A DNA stretch of 64,000 nt from Jackrogersella multiformis (Eukaryota; Ascomycota; Sordariomycetes; Xylariales; Hypoxylaceae), in NCBI GenBank assembly GCA_902806575.1, contig CADCXD010000010.1, positions 2,852,001 through 2,916,000 on the forward strand. Direction: 5' to 3'. The translations under genes and the position numbers were made by a program. Under the pieces are notes generated by a model. That model worked only from the letters and a program-made list of their open reading frames with translations, had not been told where the DNA came from and made no database searches. Below are positions 48,524 to 60,149 of the stretch, piece after piece (the stretch's first letter is position 1; every line of letters starts with the position of its first letter).

Positions 48524-49673
48524 TGTTCGGGTTCGATAAACGCATTCTGTACAAGCCCCCGTTTCCACTAAGCGCAATGACACAAAGCTCAGTCTTTCGG
48601 GCGAACGCAATATATCAAGCAAGTGCATGGAACCAACATTTCGAGCCTCGAGATGGGACATCACTCGACACATATGCGGGCCTTCAATAGCAGGATGCCG
48701 GAATCTCGGTGACTAGGGATCAGCTGAGGATACACGGACATCCCAAAACACCTAGGCATCTAAGGTATTCGCATAGCTTGCTAACAATACATAAGTCAGG
48801 GATCGCTAAGACGGTTTGCGTTCAACGGCGTCACCCGTCTGCCGTTCTCGAGCGCGTGGCTGTACACTCAACACGACGAGCCGCCCGTCGCTGGAAATCA
48901 GAACCAGTAACTCTTTGACGGATGAATAAGCTCTGTTTGCGCCTCGAGCAGGAAGGGGCAAGGAATCAAGAGAATAAATAGCATTCTGTGTGGCGGATGA
49001 GATTTCACACCTACACTTACCTAGGTAGACACCTTTATTATGAATGAAATCGGTACATCCCAAGTTTATTCATGTGAACATTGAAGTATGTATAAGTACC
49101 TACTTCGAAAACATACCTACCTAGGTAGGTAGTTACTAGGCGACTACCTAGATAGTAATTGCCACGGCCATACAGAGATTGCACTTGTGCAAAATGACTA
49201 TAGGAAGCCCGTAAAGCTGTGACTTAAATCATCGGTGATATTTTTTATATCCAAGGTCTACGAGTGTGATCACAACAGGCTAGTAATGCTAGCCCTCCTC
49301 TATATCACCCCTTAACCCACCATACCAGTTATATCTGCGAGGTCAAGCCCAGCCTAGGTCCATCCAGACCTAGAGCAGAACAAACCCCGACACCCCCTTT
49401 GAACGCCCATGGAAGAATAGCAATAATCATGTAGCAAAATCCGCATTCTCCAACTTCTAGAATGACCAGGCCAGGCAGTGCAAAGATCCTCAGATCCATC
49501 GCGACTAATGAAAAAACCAGCGTCTAACATTGCTCTAATGCGGCCACCCTCGCCATGATTGCTGAGTCCTGCCCCTATGCATTCCGATTTATGCAAATAT
49601 GAGAAATATGATAAAGTAACAAGACGAAATGTAGCAATTGCAGAAATAGATGGAGAAATCGATTAAATGCCAC
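48524..49673. other. Convergent spacer
   Basis: Between the F-box stop and the transporter stop. Contains CCTACCTAGGTAGGTAG at 49115-49133. No coding ORF supported. Confidence 0.5.
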
Positions 49674-51389
49674 CTAGTCCAACCGGTCATCATCCTTATC
49701 ACTATCCTCGCTGCTCCAGTCGACGGGTCCGGCAACGTCGGCAGCGGCCTTGAGCTTGGCGTCCTCGGTCATCTCGCGCCACGTGCTCCAGCTCAGCATC
49801 AGGAAGGCGACGACGATCATGCACCCGCCGCCTATAGACGCGGAGCTCATACTCTGCCCCGTGATCAGCCAGTCGGCCACTGCGACGATGAAGATCGTCA
49901 GCAGTGCGGCCACCGAGCTCAACACGGGGCTGGTAAGAGAGATCAATACCAGAAAGCTGCCCGCGAACGTCGCGTTCATAATTACGCTCACGAAGAGGTA
50001 AAAGGCCGCTTCGCCCGTAGGTAACTCAAACGTCTCCCAGCCTAGGATGTGCAGGATGGGAAGAGGGATCCATAGCACAAGGAGGGTGAAAGTGCCGATG
50101 CAGCTCCCGAACGCATTAGCGAAGATCATGCCCCGTGTTGCCGACGTACCCTCGGGGGGACACGCCCAGCGCTTATACAGGACCTCGTAGAGCCCGTATA
50201 GAACGCTTCCGGCGCCAATGATCATGTTCCCCAAGAACCGCGTGCTAGCCTCCGAGCCCGTGTCCTTACCAGCAGGCTCGCTCGAGTCGCCGTAAGCGAC
50301 AACCAAAACGCCAGCAATAGCTATCAGGACAGCGAGTGACTTATCTAGCCGCAGCTTCTCCTTCAGAAGCGGTACGCTGAAGGCGTACGCGAAGAAAGCC
50401 GAACAGTTATAGATAGCGGTCAAGTCACTGGGACTTGTCATGTTAACAGCAACATACCAGCTCAAACCAGCCACGGTCAATGCCGTCGTGATAAATGCGG
50501 TAGTACGAATAAGGTAAGGAAAGGGACTGCGCTGCATGACGTGGCGAGGGATATCGAGCTCTTGCTGGGCGACCATATGCGCCGTCGAGCGAAGCAGGTA
50601 CGCGTGGCGGCGCCAGAAAGTCGGCCACGGAACGTTCCACTTCTGGACGCGTAGAATTAATAACTGGGCAGGCCATAGTATTGCCCACGACCCGTGGGTT
50701 AGGTAAAGCATGCAGTATGCTTTATCCCAGCCCAGTTCATGCTGCACGTATCGGCCGAGCTCTGTCTGCACACAGAAGGAGACTAGAGATACGACCAGGA
50801 ATATGGCGGCATACGTATACTTCTTACGCGCAGCCATGCGCGCCTGCGTGTCTGGTGACCGGGACCGCATCGTCGAACGGCGCGAAAGGGTAGGCCTGCT
50901 ATGAATAGACGACGGGGTAGACACGGGTATAGGGAGAGGAGAGGTCGGTCGCGAATTGTTATACCGTGGTCTCCCACGGTCTTCGTCATCTGGCTTCTTA
51001 AGGAGCGGCGTAGCAGAGCGGCCGTCAGTCGGGCGAAAGAAGGTAGGCCTCTTGCTGTCCGACATAGCGTCGTCGTCGTCGTCGTCGTCGTCTTCGGCTT
51101 CGGAGTCGCTTGCAGAGCTAAGTATATCGAACCTACGGGGGCTATACAGACGACTGATATCCGAACCCTCGTCGTCTTCCCGAACGAAGGACAACCGCCG
51201 GTCGAACACTGGCGTCCTGCCTCCTACGGTATCGGTACCGCTGCCGATGTAATCTTCGATGCTAGAACCGTAGGAACTAGCGGAAAGGAGCGGTGACGGT
51301 TCGGGTCTGGAGTATCGGGATGTCGGTTTCAAGCGAGGCGGAATACTAGAAAGGCGTATATTGTTCGGGTTTGTATTTGAAGTAGACAT
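49674..51389 (-). CDS. SLC35/EamA-type multispanning transporter
   Basis: An intronless ORF of 571 residues from the ATG at 51389; upstream ATGs in the same ORF (to 51458) add a hydrophobic stretch that looks like untranslated DNA. Residues 1-190 are a disordered cytosolic region rich in Ser, Pro and Arg with an eight-Asp run (DDDDDDDD). Ten hydrophobic segments follow, including YAAIFLVVSLVSFC, YCMLYLTHGSWAILW, FITTALTVAGLSWYVA, AIYNCSAFFAYAFSVPLL, LAVLIAIAGVLVVAYG, and MIIGAGSVLYGLYEVLYKRW. This is the two-by-five-helix EamA pattern of SLC35F and yeast YML018C/Thi74-like proteins of the vacuole. LTHGSWAILWPAQLL and NATFAGSFLVLISLTSPVLSSVAALLTI are typical. Substrate unknown. The Asp run comes from a GTC/GAC microsatellite (51066-51090). 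Confidence 0.88.
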   Translation of the reverse strand: MSTSNTNPNNIRLSSIPPRLKPTSRYSRPEPSPLLSASSYGSSIEDYIGSGTDTVGGRTPVFDRRLSFVREDDEGSDISRLYSPRRFDILSSASDSEAEDDDDDDDDAMSDSKRPTFFRPTDGRSATPLLKKPDDEDRGRPRYNNSRPTSPLPIPVSTPSSIHSRPTLSRRSTMRSRSPDTQARMAARKKYTYAAIFLVVSLVSFCVQTELGRYVQHELGWDKAYCMLYLTHGSWAILWPAQLLILRVQKWNVPWPTFWRRHAYLLRSTAHMVAQQELDIPRHVMQRSPFPYLIRTTAFITTALTVAGLSWYVAVNMTSPSDLTAIYNCSAFFAYAFSVPLLKEKLRLDKSLAVLIAIAGVLVVAYGDSSEPAGKDTGSEASTRFLGNMIIGAGSVLYGLYEVLYKRWACPPEGTSATRGMIFANAFGSCIGTFTLLVLWIPLPILHILGWETFELPTGEAAFYLFVSVIMNATFAGSFLVLISLTSPVLSSVAALLTIFIVAVADWLITGQSMSSASIGGGCMIVVAFLMLSWSTWREMTEDAKLKAAADVAGPVDWSSEDSDKDDDRLD

Positions 51390-52140
51390 CAAAAATAAAT
51401 AGTAGGATATATATAAGAAATAAGTAAAGAAATAAAGAATTATGGTACCAAGTACCAAGTAAGAAAAGGCGAATGAGTGAAAGTACCAAAGGTTAAGCAG
51501 CTAAGGTAACTACGATGTAGGTAGGCTACTAGTATTCTATCTAATGGTAGTACAGGTTACGTATGTTACGTCGGTATTGCAGCAAGTAAACCTTGGAAGA
51601 GATCACGAAAATGCATCATATGCATATGGATGGTACCCAGCAGCCCGGGCAAGTGGAATGGATGCCATATCGGTTGGTTCGCTAAGGTAAAGCTAAGGGG
51701 CGCGCTAACAGAACCCCTTGTCTCTGGTTATCGGTTGAAATCCAATATCCTTTTTTTTATGAAGATCATCAGGGCAGGCTCGAAGCATCTTGTACATTGG
51801 TGCGGGTCCCTTACTCCTAAGTGCCCTGCCGCCCTGCCGCTGCTGTAGGTATTACCTACCGTCGATGGATCCCCTTAAGGACCTTGGAAGTCAGTCGTAA
51901 CCATGGGTGGATGCAAAAAGGTAAGATCACACCTGCATCTACATTTGTGTGGTAACACTACTTTAGTGCCGACATCCATGGATCTCTACATACACTAGAG
52001 GTAGGTAGGTATGTACGTATTTTATGTACGCATGGATCCCAACGTTCCAACCTTTCTTGCAACTTCAACTTCACAAAGTACTTAGGTACCTAGAAGAGAC
52101 ATCTTCTAAAACCTCTCGACCGCCTTCGACTACGCGTCGA
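51390..52140. other. Intergenic region
   Basis: Promoter side of the transporter and 3' side of the reductase gene. AT-rich with GGTAGGTAGG near 52001 and ACTTAGGTACC near 52080. No gene seen. Confidence 0.5.
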
Positions 52141-53257
52141 TTATTTCGAATTAACCCCGAACAGCGCCTCCCGCGTGTCGTACGTGTATACGAGATCTTT
52201 GTGCCAGTAGTTTGGAGCATCTGGCTTAGCTATCATCCACGCCTCGTCGAGCGATTGCACAACATCCTCCGGCAATGGGCCCTTCTCCAGATTATCGAGA
52301 TTGCTCACCAGTTGGTCGTGCGAGCTAATGCCGATCAGAATGCCATCGTTGCCGCCTTTGATCTTAAGCTGGCTGTGGTGTACCATCCATCGTAGCGCCA
52401 CCTCGATAAGAGTCAAGCCGGGGTGCTTCTCAACCGCCTTCTCGATCGTCTGCAGTGCCCTGAATGTACTCTCCTTGAAGTATCGGTTGCGGTAGTTGGC
52501 TCCCGTGCTGCTCTTGGTGCTGAAGCGACTCGAATCGGCCGGATCTATATCTACGCTCTTGATCTTGCCGCTGAATAAGCCACCCGCGATCGGATTATAT
52601 ACTACGATGTCCAATCCGTACCGCCGACACGCCGGTATCAACTCCGCCTCGATGCCACGCGTAATGGCGTTATACATGCCCTGATAAACCGTCGGACGTA
52701 CCCAACCGTTGTACTTGCACGTCAGAACGATCTCGGCCACCTCGGCCGCCGTGAAATTGGAGATGCCGAACCGTACAAACTTGCCCGCCTTGTGCAGCTT
52801 GTCTACCGCTTCCAGCGTCTCGGCGAAAGGTGTCGCGCGGTCAGCTGCATGAAGATAGATGAGCTATAAATGCTACTTGTCAGCATACAGCTAGTTAGGT
52901 CAGATCCAGAGACAGGCTCACATCTACGCTATCCGTACCGAGCTCCTTGAGGCTCGTCTCCAGGCTCTCGACTACCTTAGCGGCCTGGTTAGCACCAGCC
53001 TCGCTGGGGTACTTGAACTTGGTAGCCAGAGTCAATCCGCGCTCCTTCCACCCGGTCTGGCGCGTGAAGGCCTCTTGCTGACCACCAATGTAGACTCGCG
53101 CCGTGTCGACCTCGTTGTAGCCTCGAGCTTGGAAGGTGTCGAGACACTTGCTGAACTCGTTAACGTCGGTAATGCGGGCGCCGGCCTTCTCATCAGGTCC
53201 GAAGGTCATCAGACCTAGTATGATGCGGTCCCGCGGTGCTGAGGCGATGAGAGGCAT
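52141..53257 (-). CDS. Aldo/keto reductase, aflatoxin-aldehyde-reductase-like (AKR7)
   Basis: Two exons (53257-52922, 52863-52141) encode 352 residues. The AKR catalytic tetrad is visible: Asp in YNEVDTARVY, Tyr of the same segment, Lys in LATKFKYP, His in LIYLHAADR. LGLMTFGPDE, GKFVRFGISNF and YQGMYNAI are AKR7 hallmarks; the coenzyme-binding C-terminal part shows GISSHDQLVSNLDN. Known: these use NADPH to reduce aldehydes and ketones, including aflatoxin dialdehydes in mammals; in fungi they are general detoxification or secondary-metabolism reductases. The intron (58 nt) is GT-AG. No biosynthetic cluster surrounds it, so the substrate is open. Confidence 0.92.
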
Positions 53258-53795
53258 GTTGAAGCTTCTTTATTGCTGTCTAACTTCTCCTGTATATTGT
53301 CCTTGGTCTCTGTCTACTTAGAATCCTCGGGAGAAAGTTTCATGTTATATTATCCGCTAAGCTCCCGGGTACGGATTTAAGGGAGACAGGGAAGAGCGGG
53401 GAAGGTAACAGCAGACAAAAGTAGCAATCCAACATGTTGACGTGCTTTTGCAAGCGTCTCCGGTCCCGTAAGCGACACCTACCTTTGCAAGCTATTGAGA
53501 AGCCCCCACTGACTTAGCGACGAGCGGGGTAATAATGTTTGGTAAGTGAAGTCGCTGACGTAATTACTTACCTACCTAAGGTACCTAGGCAGTCATTTTG
53601 GAAAGCTCTATAGGTACAGTGTAAATAAGAGTGGATATGACACGATATCTATGAAGTGCGGCGGAATACCTACCTAGGTAGGTAGGTACATAGGTATGAT
53701 CCATTGTATGATATAATTAGAAATTTTGAAGAGAAATTACAGAATTCAAGTATTAATAGATATCTAGGTATACACCAAGTCTATGCGTCAAAATC
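53258..53795. other. Intergenic region
   Basis: Between the reductase start and the ankyrin remnant. Palindromes CCTACCTAAGGTACC (53572) and CTACCTAGGTAGGTAGG (53672-53690). No gene seen. Confidence 0.5.
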
Positions 53796-54018
53796 TCATT
53801 TTGCTGCTCCCTTGCTCAACAGGAAATGCACAAGTTCATTCTTCCCACCATCCATCGCCCATCTCAACGGCGTGCGCCTTTCTTCGTCCATTGCATTGAT
53901 GGGGAGCCTGACTCGAGTAGAACACGTAAGAGAGCCAAATCACCTCCCATGGAAGCAACATGAATAGGCAAAGCACCGTAGTATCCCGGCGATGGTTGGG
54001 TAATGCTGCCCCCGTGTG
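53796..54018 (-). pseudogene. Out-of-frame ankyrin tail of the gene at 54019
   Basis: Directly beyond the TAG at 54019-54021 the same strand still encodes ankyrin-like sequence, in shifted frames: AHGGSITQPSPG, then ALPIHVASMGGDLALLRVLLE, then MDEERRTPLRWAM, then NELVHFLLSKGAAK with a stop at 53796-53798. Three single-base frame changes separate these pieces, at about 54020, 53915 (in a run of four C) and 53855. This is the natural continuation of the repeat array, so the annotated protein seems truncated by a lost base. Confidence 0.7.
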
Positions 54019-55563
54019 CTAGAGAAGTTCAACAAGCGCCAAGTTAGACTTAGACGCTGCTCGGCAGAGAGGTGTCTCGCCTCTAGAGATGAGATTGGCA
54101 TCTGCTCCGGCATTCAGCAGCACTTCAGCCACCTCGATACACCCCTGAGATATAGCATAGTGGAGGGCAGTCTGCCCACTCTTGTCCTTCTTATCAAGGA
54201 TAGCACCGCGGTCACATAGCAGTCTTGCCAATGCCGTGCTTCCCTGAATAACTGCCCCGAATAAAGGGGTCCACCCGTTGGTGTCAGCCACGTCGAGGTC
54301 AGCTCCGTAATCCAAAAGCTCTCGACTACGATCAAGACACATAAAAGACACAGCTTCATGCAAAGGTGTACGCCCTCTCCTGTTCTTTAGGCCCTGGTTG
54401 GCTCCATGGGCTAACAATCCCCGAATGGTATCAATATTTCCCATCTCATCCGAGGAAGCCTTCGTCGCTGCGTAATGAAGGGCAGTGTTCCTTTGTCTGT
54501 CTTTAATATTCACAGGTGTTCCAAATTCCAACATCAAGAGTATTAAAGAATCAGGCATCTCGTTCACGACGGCCCTTACGAGAGGGGTTCGGCCGTCTTC
54601 GTCCAGTGCTTGAAGCTTCGCACCCGCGATAACTAGGGCTGTCACGATTGACGCCGACGCTCCCGCGGCTGTTTTGTTACCGGAAGCAAGTGACGCCTCC
54701 ACTTGGCCTAGAGCTCGATGGATCGGTACAATTCTCGATTGTTCAAGAGGTTTATCCGGGTTAGCTTTCGACAAAAGACATTTATGTACGGCTCCGTGAT
54801 CACACCCAGTGATAGCTTCATGAAGCTTGCAACTAAGTTTAGATTCGGTTTCGCGAGAAAATGTGCGCTTGGTTCGATACTTGACGAGAAGTCGCCGTAT
54901 GCTCGGTTGATCTGAGACTTTGTGCAGCTCAATTGCTACCAGGGGCTGCAGCCTCGAGGATTCCACTGTCTTCATAGATGAGCGATGCGACAATGAGGCC
55001 TGATCGACCAGTTGAATAGTCGCCCCCAGCAAATTTCCCCTGGATATTGTGTTAGTCGGCTACCCTGCAATGGTAGGGCTTTTGTATGGCTTGAGAGATC
55101 AATTCAATTACCTCTGAAGGCATTCAATCATGAGACACAAAGACGATCGATTTCTCCGCAGACCAAACCTAGCGTCTATGAAGAAGTCCTGCAAAACAGG
55201 CACAACTTTTGAAGATGCGAGGGGATCCCCCCAAGCATGGTAACGACGTAAACGCGTGATTTCGTGGTCGATGTCAAGCAACGTTTCCGATATTGAATGC
55301 AGAATAACTTCAAAACAAGGCTTGAGGTCTTCGATTTGCTCGTTGGAGCTTCCGTGTGCGGCATCGGGCTCCGTAAGTTCTATAGGCGTTAAAAGTGTTT
55401 CTAGTCTTTCAAGGACTGCTTTTGCGGTTAAGCATTCAGCGGCCACTGGCAGCATGCTAGCCTGAGCTAACGCGGTCGACTTCCCCAAGTCAACGAGAAG
55501 GTTGGCGATAGTGCCACAGGCATATTCGACATCGCCTACCAGCGTTTGGAGTGATTCGGCCAT
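54019..55563 (-). CDS. Ankyrin-repeat protein (C-terminally truncated)
   Basis: Two exons (55563-55112, 55039-54019) give 490 residues, joined in phase at CLQR|GNLLGA. Residues 1-170 are helical with a Leu heptad-like pattern (MAESLQTLVGDVEYACGTIANLL), similar to the N-terminal helical region of many fungal ankyrin or NACHT-linked proteins. At least six ankyrin repeats follow from about residue 230: DEDGRTPLVRAVV, RQRNTALHYAA, NRRGRTPLHEAVS, DTNGWTPLFGAV, DKSGQTALHYAI, RGETPLCRAAS. No other domain. The last repeat is cut by a TAG within LVELL. Known: ankyrin arrays bind proteins; no partner can be read from the sequence. Likely a contact-dependent recognition or scaffold protein, but this is inference only. 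Confidence 0.82.
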
Positions 55564-56802
55564 TATAGGTTTCAGTTTGTTGAATGGGGCATCACCCAGA
55601 TCAAGCAGAATGACGAAGGTCGAGAGAGAAAGCCTAAGAAACTCCGGGTTGGAAAGAAACCGTAACTCAAATAGGATGAATAGGATAAATATATCATGAC
55701 ATTGCTTGAGCCCTGGATTGAAGATTCTTTCTAGAGATTGAACAAGAGTCCATGCTAGAGATATGTTGGAGTTGGATTCCGATCAACTTGGAGCAGAGCA
55801 GAGAACAAGACAATGCCTCGAGTACAGACTCGAAGGTGATCGACACCTTTCAATACTATCCTCCATTACAGACAATAGGCTGGAATATTATATTGCGATG
55901 AAAGGGATGTAATTGATATGCAGAACCAATACGTCGGGAAGGAAGTTGAAATTCGACGAATAAGTGTCTATTGTGAAGATTAGAAGAAGCAAATCCGGTC
56001 AATCCGATGTGAGAGAAGCACCAACAGCGACGCCACGAGTACCTAGGCTAAGTAGGTAGGTAAAAGAATAAGAGTTTATGGTTACCTAGGTAGCCTTGGA
56101 GGTATTTGAGGTTTCCAGTTAACCACGAATTATACCTACGTACCTACCTAGGTACCTACCTATCCGTAAATCTCATTGATATGTACTTGCCGGTGGTGTC
56201 AAGTCTCGATGATGTCAATGTCAAAGATCCATAAGGTTGTTTATAAACTTTAACTACCTACCTAGCATATACAGTGGTGTTAGGTACACTACAAATGTAA
56301 CCCTGCCGGTGATAGTACATATGCACCCCTCTGGAGTAGAGCAGGTACCGAGTAGAGTACCTAGGTACCGAGGTACCAAGTTTCTACGTACAGTAGGTAC
56401 CTACAAGCAGGCATGGCACATGTACCTAGGTACCTGAAACCTAATTTACGCGTACCATATGAAGAAGGTACGGTTAACCGCGTCTTCCCTTAAATATTAG
56501 CCATTTTCGCGTCTCCCAATTTCGTCTTCCTTTTTCAACACCCCCCCGGTCGCACAATCACTTCGGCCGATCACGATCACGACTAATCAGTTACCTAGGT
56601 AGTTCTCTCCTCAGCCTGAGAATTCTCAGTCTTTCACATCGCCGACTCCTAATCGATTCATTATAACGCCGTCTTGAAAAGTGTTTTGTCTCTTGCGGAT
56701 CTCCACCACGTTATCTATCCCTCCTGTAATAATCTCGACTATAATATACATCATATACATCGATACTGTTGGTTTGGTACCGGTTGGGCCGAAGCCGCCA
56801 AC
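55564..56802. other. Divergent intergenic region
   Basis: Separates the ankyrin gene from the Mbp1-type gene. Dense palindromes at 56040-56165 and 56345-56425. The last 200 nt are pyrimidine-rich leader of the transcription-factor gene. No coding ORF. Confidence 0.55.
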
Positions 56803-59076
56803 ATGGTGAAAGATGCTACTGGTGGTGGTATATACAGTGCGACATATAGTGGTGTAAGTAATTATATCTGTTATTTTTTTTTTTTCTATTTCTATTTCTA
56901 TTTTCCCTCGATAACAGAATGTATCCATCGCCTCCTCGCAAGACCCCACAGCTCTTGGCCCTCTATCGTCCTTCAATACTGTCGCTAGTCGATATATATA
57001 TCGGCTATATATCTACCTAATCCATTAGCATATACAGCGATCAAGTTTCTACCTAGGTATCTGACAAACATAACCTTAGGTTCCTGTATACGAGTTCCAG
57101 TTTGGCGGTGATACGAAGGAGCATGTGATGCGCCGACGACAAGACGACTGGGTCAATGCCACACACATCCTCAAAGCTGCTGGATTTGACAAACCTGCGC
57201 GAACCCGAATCCTCGAGCGCGAAGTGCAGAAGGACGTCCACGAGAAGATCCAAGGTGGTTACGGCAAGTATCAGGGCACCTGGATTCCTCTAGAAGCCGG
57301 CGAGCAGCTCGCGCATCGAAACAATATATATGATCGCCTTCGACCCATCTTCGAGTATACCCCGGGTAGCCAAAGTCCACCTCCCGCCCCCCGCCACGCG
57401 AGCAAGCCGAAAGCTCCCAGAAAGCCTGCTGTGCCGAAATGGAGTATGTCATCATTTACTATCACACTTCACTTTCCTGATCATTCATACACGAATTCTA
57501 ATATGCCAAAGCTGCTCCTCCTCCGCCGAGTCAAGACATCGAGACTGCGAGCCAGCAACTGAACGAGGACGATACTCCGGATAATGTCACTGTTGCCTCG
57601 GCTTCGTACATGGCAGAAGATGATCGAAACGACATCTCACATTACTCGACAGGACACCGCAAGAGGAAGCGGGATGAAAATGTAGTTGCAAATATGTCTG
57701 TGCAGGACTTCACCATCCAACAGCATTCCGTTTACGCCGACGAGCTGCTGGACTACTTCCTTCTGTACCAACAGGATGCGCCTACGTTGCGTCCTGAGCC
57801 TCCCACGAACTTCCAGCCTGATTGGGTGATCGACACGGAGCACCACACTGCCCTCCACTGGGCCAGCGCCATGGGTGATGTCGAACTCGTCAGGCAACTG
57901 AAGCGATTCAATGCTACCCTGGGAGCTCAAAACAGAAGAGGAGAGACCCCTTTCATGCGTTGTGTTATTTTCACCAACTGCCTTGATAAGCAAACTTTTC
58001 CTGCTATCATGAAGGAACTGTGGGATACTATCGACATGCGTGATAACACTGGCTGTACCGTGATTCATCACGCGGCCAATATTAGGAGTGGCCGAATTAC
58101 AAGCACTTCGTGTTGTCGATACTACCTCGACAATATCTTGAATAAGCTCCAGGAGACGCATGATCCGAACTTCGTTCAGCATCTCATTGACGCTCAAGAT
58201 CACGCAGGCAATACCGCACTACATCTAGCAGCAAAGACGAAGGCCCGTAAGTGTATTAGAGCCCTTATTGGCCGAAGTGCTTCTACAGATATCCCCAACG
58301 CCGAAGGGGTTCGTGCGGAGGACCTAATAAAGGAGTTGAACGCTGAGACGAATCTTAAGGAGCGTGTACACCAGCGATCATCATCTCCGTTCGGTCCTGA
58401 CTCTCAGCGGCGCGTTTCCTACCGTGACGCTCTTGCGGAAGTCGCCGTCACGTACAACTCCGAGGCAGCGAACACGGTTCAGAACGAGATAACCCGGATT
58501 GTTCTGGATAAGTTCCAGGATCTAGCCCATAACTACGACGAGGAATGGAAAGAGAAGAACAATGCCGAGACGGAGGCCCGCCGTATTCTGAAGAATACTC
58601 AGAACGAACTTGCCGTTGTGCGCGCGCAAATTTCCGAACTCGATGGGCAGCTGGAATCACCTGAGGCGGCATCTAAGGCAGTTGGTGATGCTACCGTATT
58701 ACAACAGCAAGTACTATCGTTGCTGGTCAGCCAAAGTCAACTACATGCGCAAATTACTGTACAGAAAACTCCCACTGTGGCGAATGGCAATGTCGGTGAA
58801 GAGTCGTACGAAAATCGAGTCAAGCTTGCGCAAGAGCTTGCGGAGCTCATTATGGAACAGCGACGCGCTGAGGAAGAGTACGTCGACGCCCTAGGTGTGT
58901 CGGGCACGAGTGAAAAAATCGATAAATACCGTCGGCTTTTGAAGGAATGTCTGGACCAGGAGGCGGCCGAGAATTTGGATGCCAACTTGGATGACTTGAT
59001 CGAGATGATGGAGGAGGAGCGAAGCGAAGGCGCTCCGGTGATGCATGGCCAAGGAGAGCCTATGATGATATGTTAG
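56803..59076 (+). CDS. mbp1: APSES-ankyrin transcription factor, Mbp1/Res2 type
   Basis: Three exons (56803-56853, 57080-57443, 57512-59076) encode 659 residues. Exon 1 holds only 17 residues, up to YSG; exon 2 resumes VPVYEFQFGG. The DNA-binding APSES (KilA-N) domain lies at about 12-115, with RRRQDDWVNATHILKAAGFDKPARTRILE and GGYGKYQGTWIPLE. A Pro/Lys-rich linker with RKRKRDE (likely nuclear localisation) leads to ankyrin repeats (about 250-450: HTALHWASAMGDVELV, NRRGETPFMRCV, HAGNTALHLAA), and a long coiled coil (about 480-640). Known: binds MCB elements (ACGCGT) with Swi6 and drives G1/S genes. Odd: the strand before MRRRQDDW reads GGDTKEHV, where relatives usually have GVDSV. The first intron is long (226 nt) with a T run. 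Confidence 0.94.
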
Positions 59077-59586
59077 TCTGCATTGGGCCTGTCCATTGGT
59101 GATCATGTTGAGTTGTTCCATGGCATATGGGTATCGAGCTTGGATTCATATTCCGACTTGGTTGGCGTTGGGTGGCTGGCGTTGCTAGGAAGGGAAAGAT
59201 ACATGTGCCTGATGCCTCACGAGCTGTGTAAGAGTTTCGCCTTGTTGGAATTCAGTTAATGAAAATCTAGCTACTGTCCGTACCGTGTTTCTATGATTGA
59301 TCATTTCTTCTATAGTTGTAAGCCACCGTTTGAGTAAATGTTGGTATAGAGCTGAAACCGGCCGGAATCGGTAAGCCGATGCAGACTATCGTCTCTTAAG
59401 TAGGATCTAACGAGACGTTCAGCTGGCTTCCTAAGCCTTTTGCGTTGTTTCGCATATCTTCACTAGAGATCAGGGTGCAAGAAAGCTCTCCTCTTTTCTA
59501 CTATTCGTCGTGGAATGAGTTTCCGAGTTTTCTTAAAGTGCTGCACGTCAACCTGTCTGGCATATATACAATATCCATAGCTGAAG
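59077..59586. other. 3' flank of the Mbp1-type gene
   Basis: AT-balanced DNA with no coding ORF; probably contains the 3' UTR. Confidence 0.5.
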
Positions 59587-60149
59587 CTACCAGATTCGAT
59601 CGAAGCCAGGTGATGAGGTTACGGCAGATACGACTTCATCAGGACCAGCGGTGACATCCAACGCCTTTGGCCCTGTCGTCACGAGAACCACTTTCGCTTT
59701 AACGGCTTCTACTCTCAACATATCCCAGTGTTCCTATGCATAATGCATGTAACTCCTCCGTCAATCGCATGGGCTGGCTCGTAGAGAATAATCGCCGACT
59801 ATACTCCATCTTCTCGGTTCGCCAGTGACGCCCACTTCAGGACTATCCCGTCACGATAGCCTCTTAGCACCGGGGATATAGCCATCCACAGCACTCTGAA
59901 GGCAACAATCCACGATCGTCGTAACACTGCTTCCAGCTCCCGATCCACACGAACCTCCGCGAAGACTATAGGTATGGCGCGTACAACATGGTAGCGAACA
60001 TAATGGCGACCTCGGAAAGTCCGTAGATGACTCCCATCTGCAAGTGTTTATCAGCTAGGATCGGGTCGGACTGCTAAAGACGACAGGGTAAAGACGAATA
60101 TGAAGATCTCCCACGCGAGAAACACATACACTACAGCCCAAATTGTTAC
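59587..60149 (-). pseudogene. Degenerate membrane-protein gene remnant
   Basis: Minus-strand pieces with protein-like composition follow each other in different frames. First a membrane segment (about 60149-60070: WAVVYVFLAWEIFIFVFTL), then an intron-like stretch ending TTGCAG, then MGVIYGLSEVAIMFATMLYAP, then after a one-base frame change PIVFAEVRVDRELEAVL and VLWMAISPVLRGYRDGIVLKW. A TAG after ANREDGV (possibly a former TGG) and another frame change lead to EHWDMLRVEAV, KAKVVLVTTGPKALDVTAGP and a stop at 59587. I cannot name the family. Stops and frame changes inside otherwise sensible sequence suggest a decayed gene, but a mis-read multi-intron gene is possible. Confidence 0.4.
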
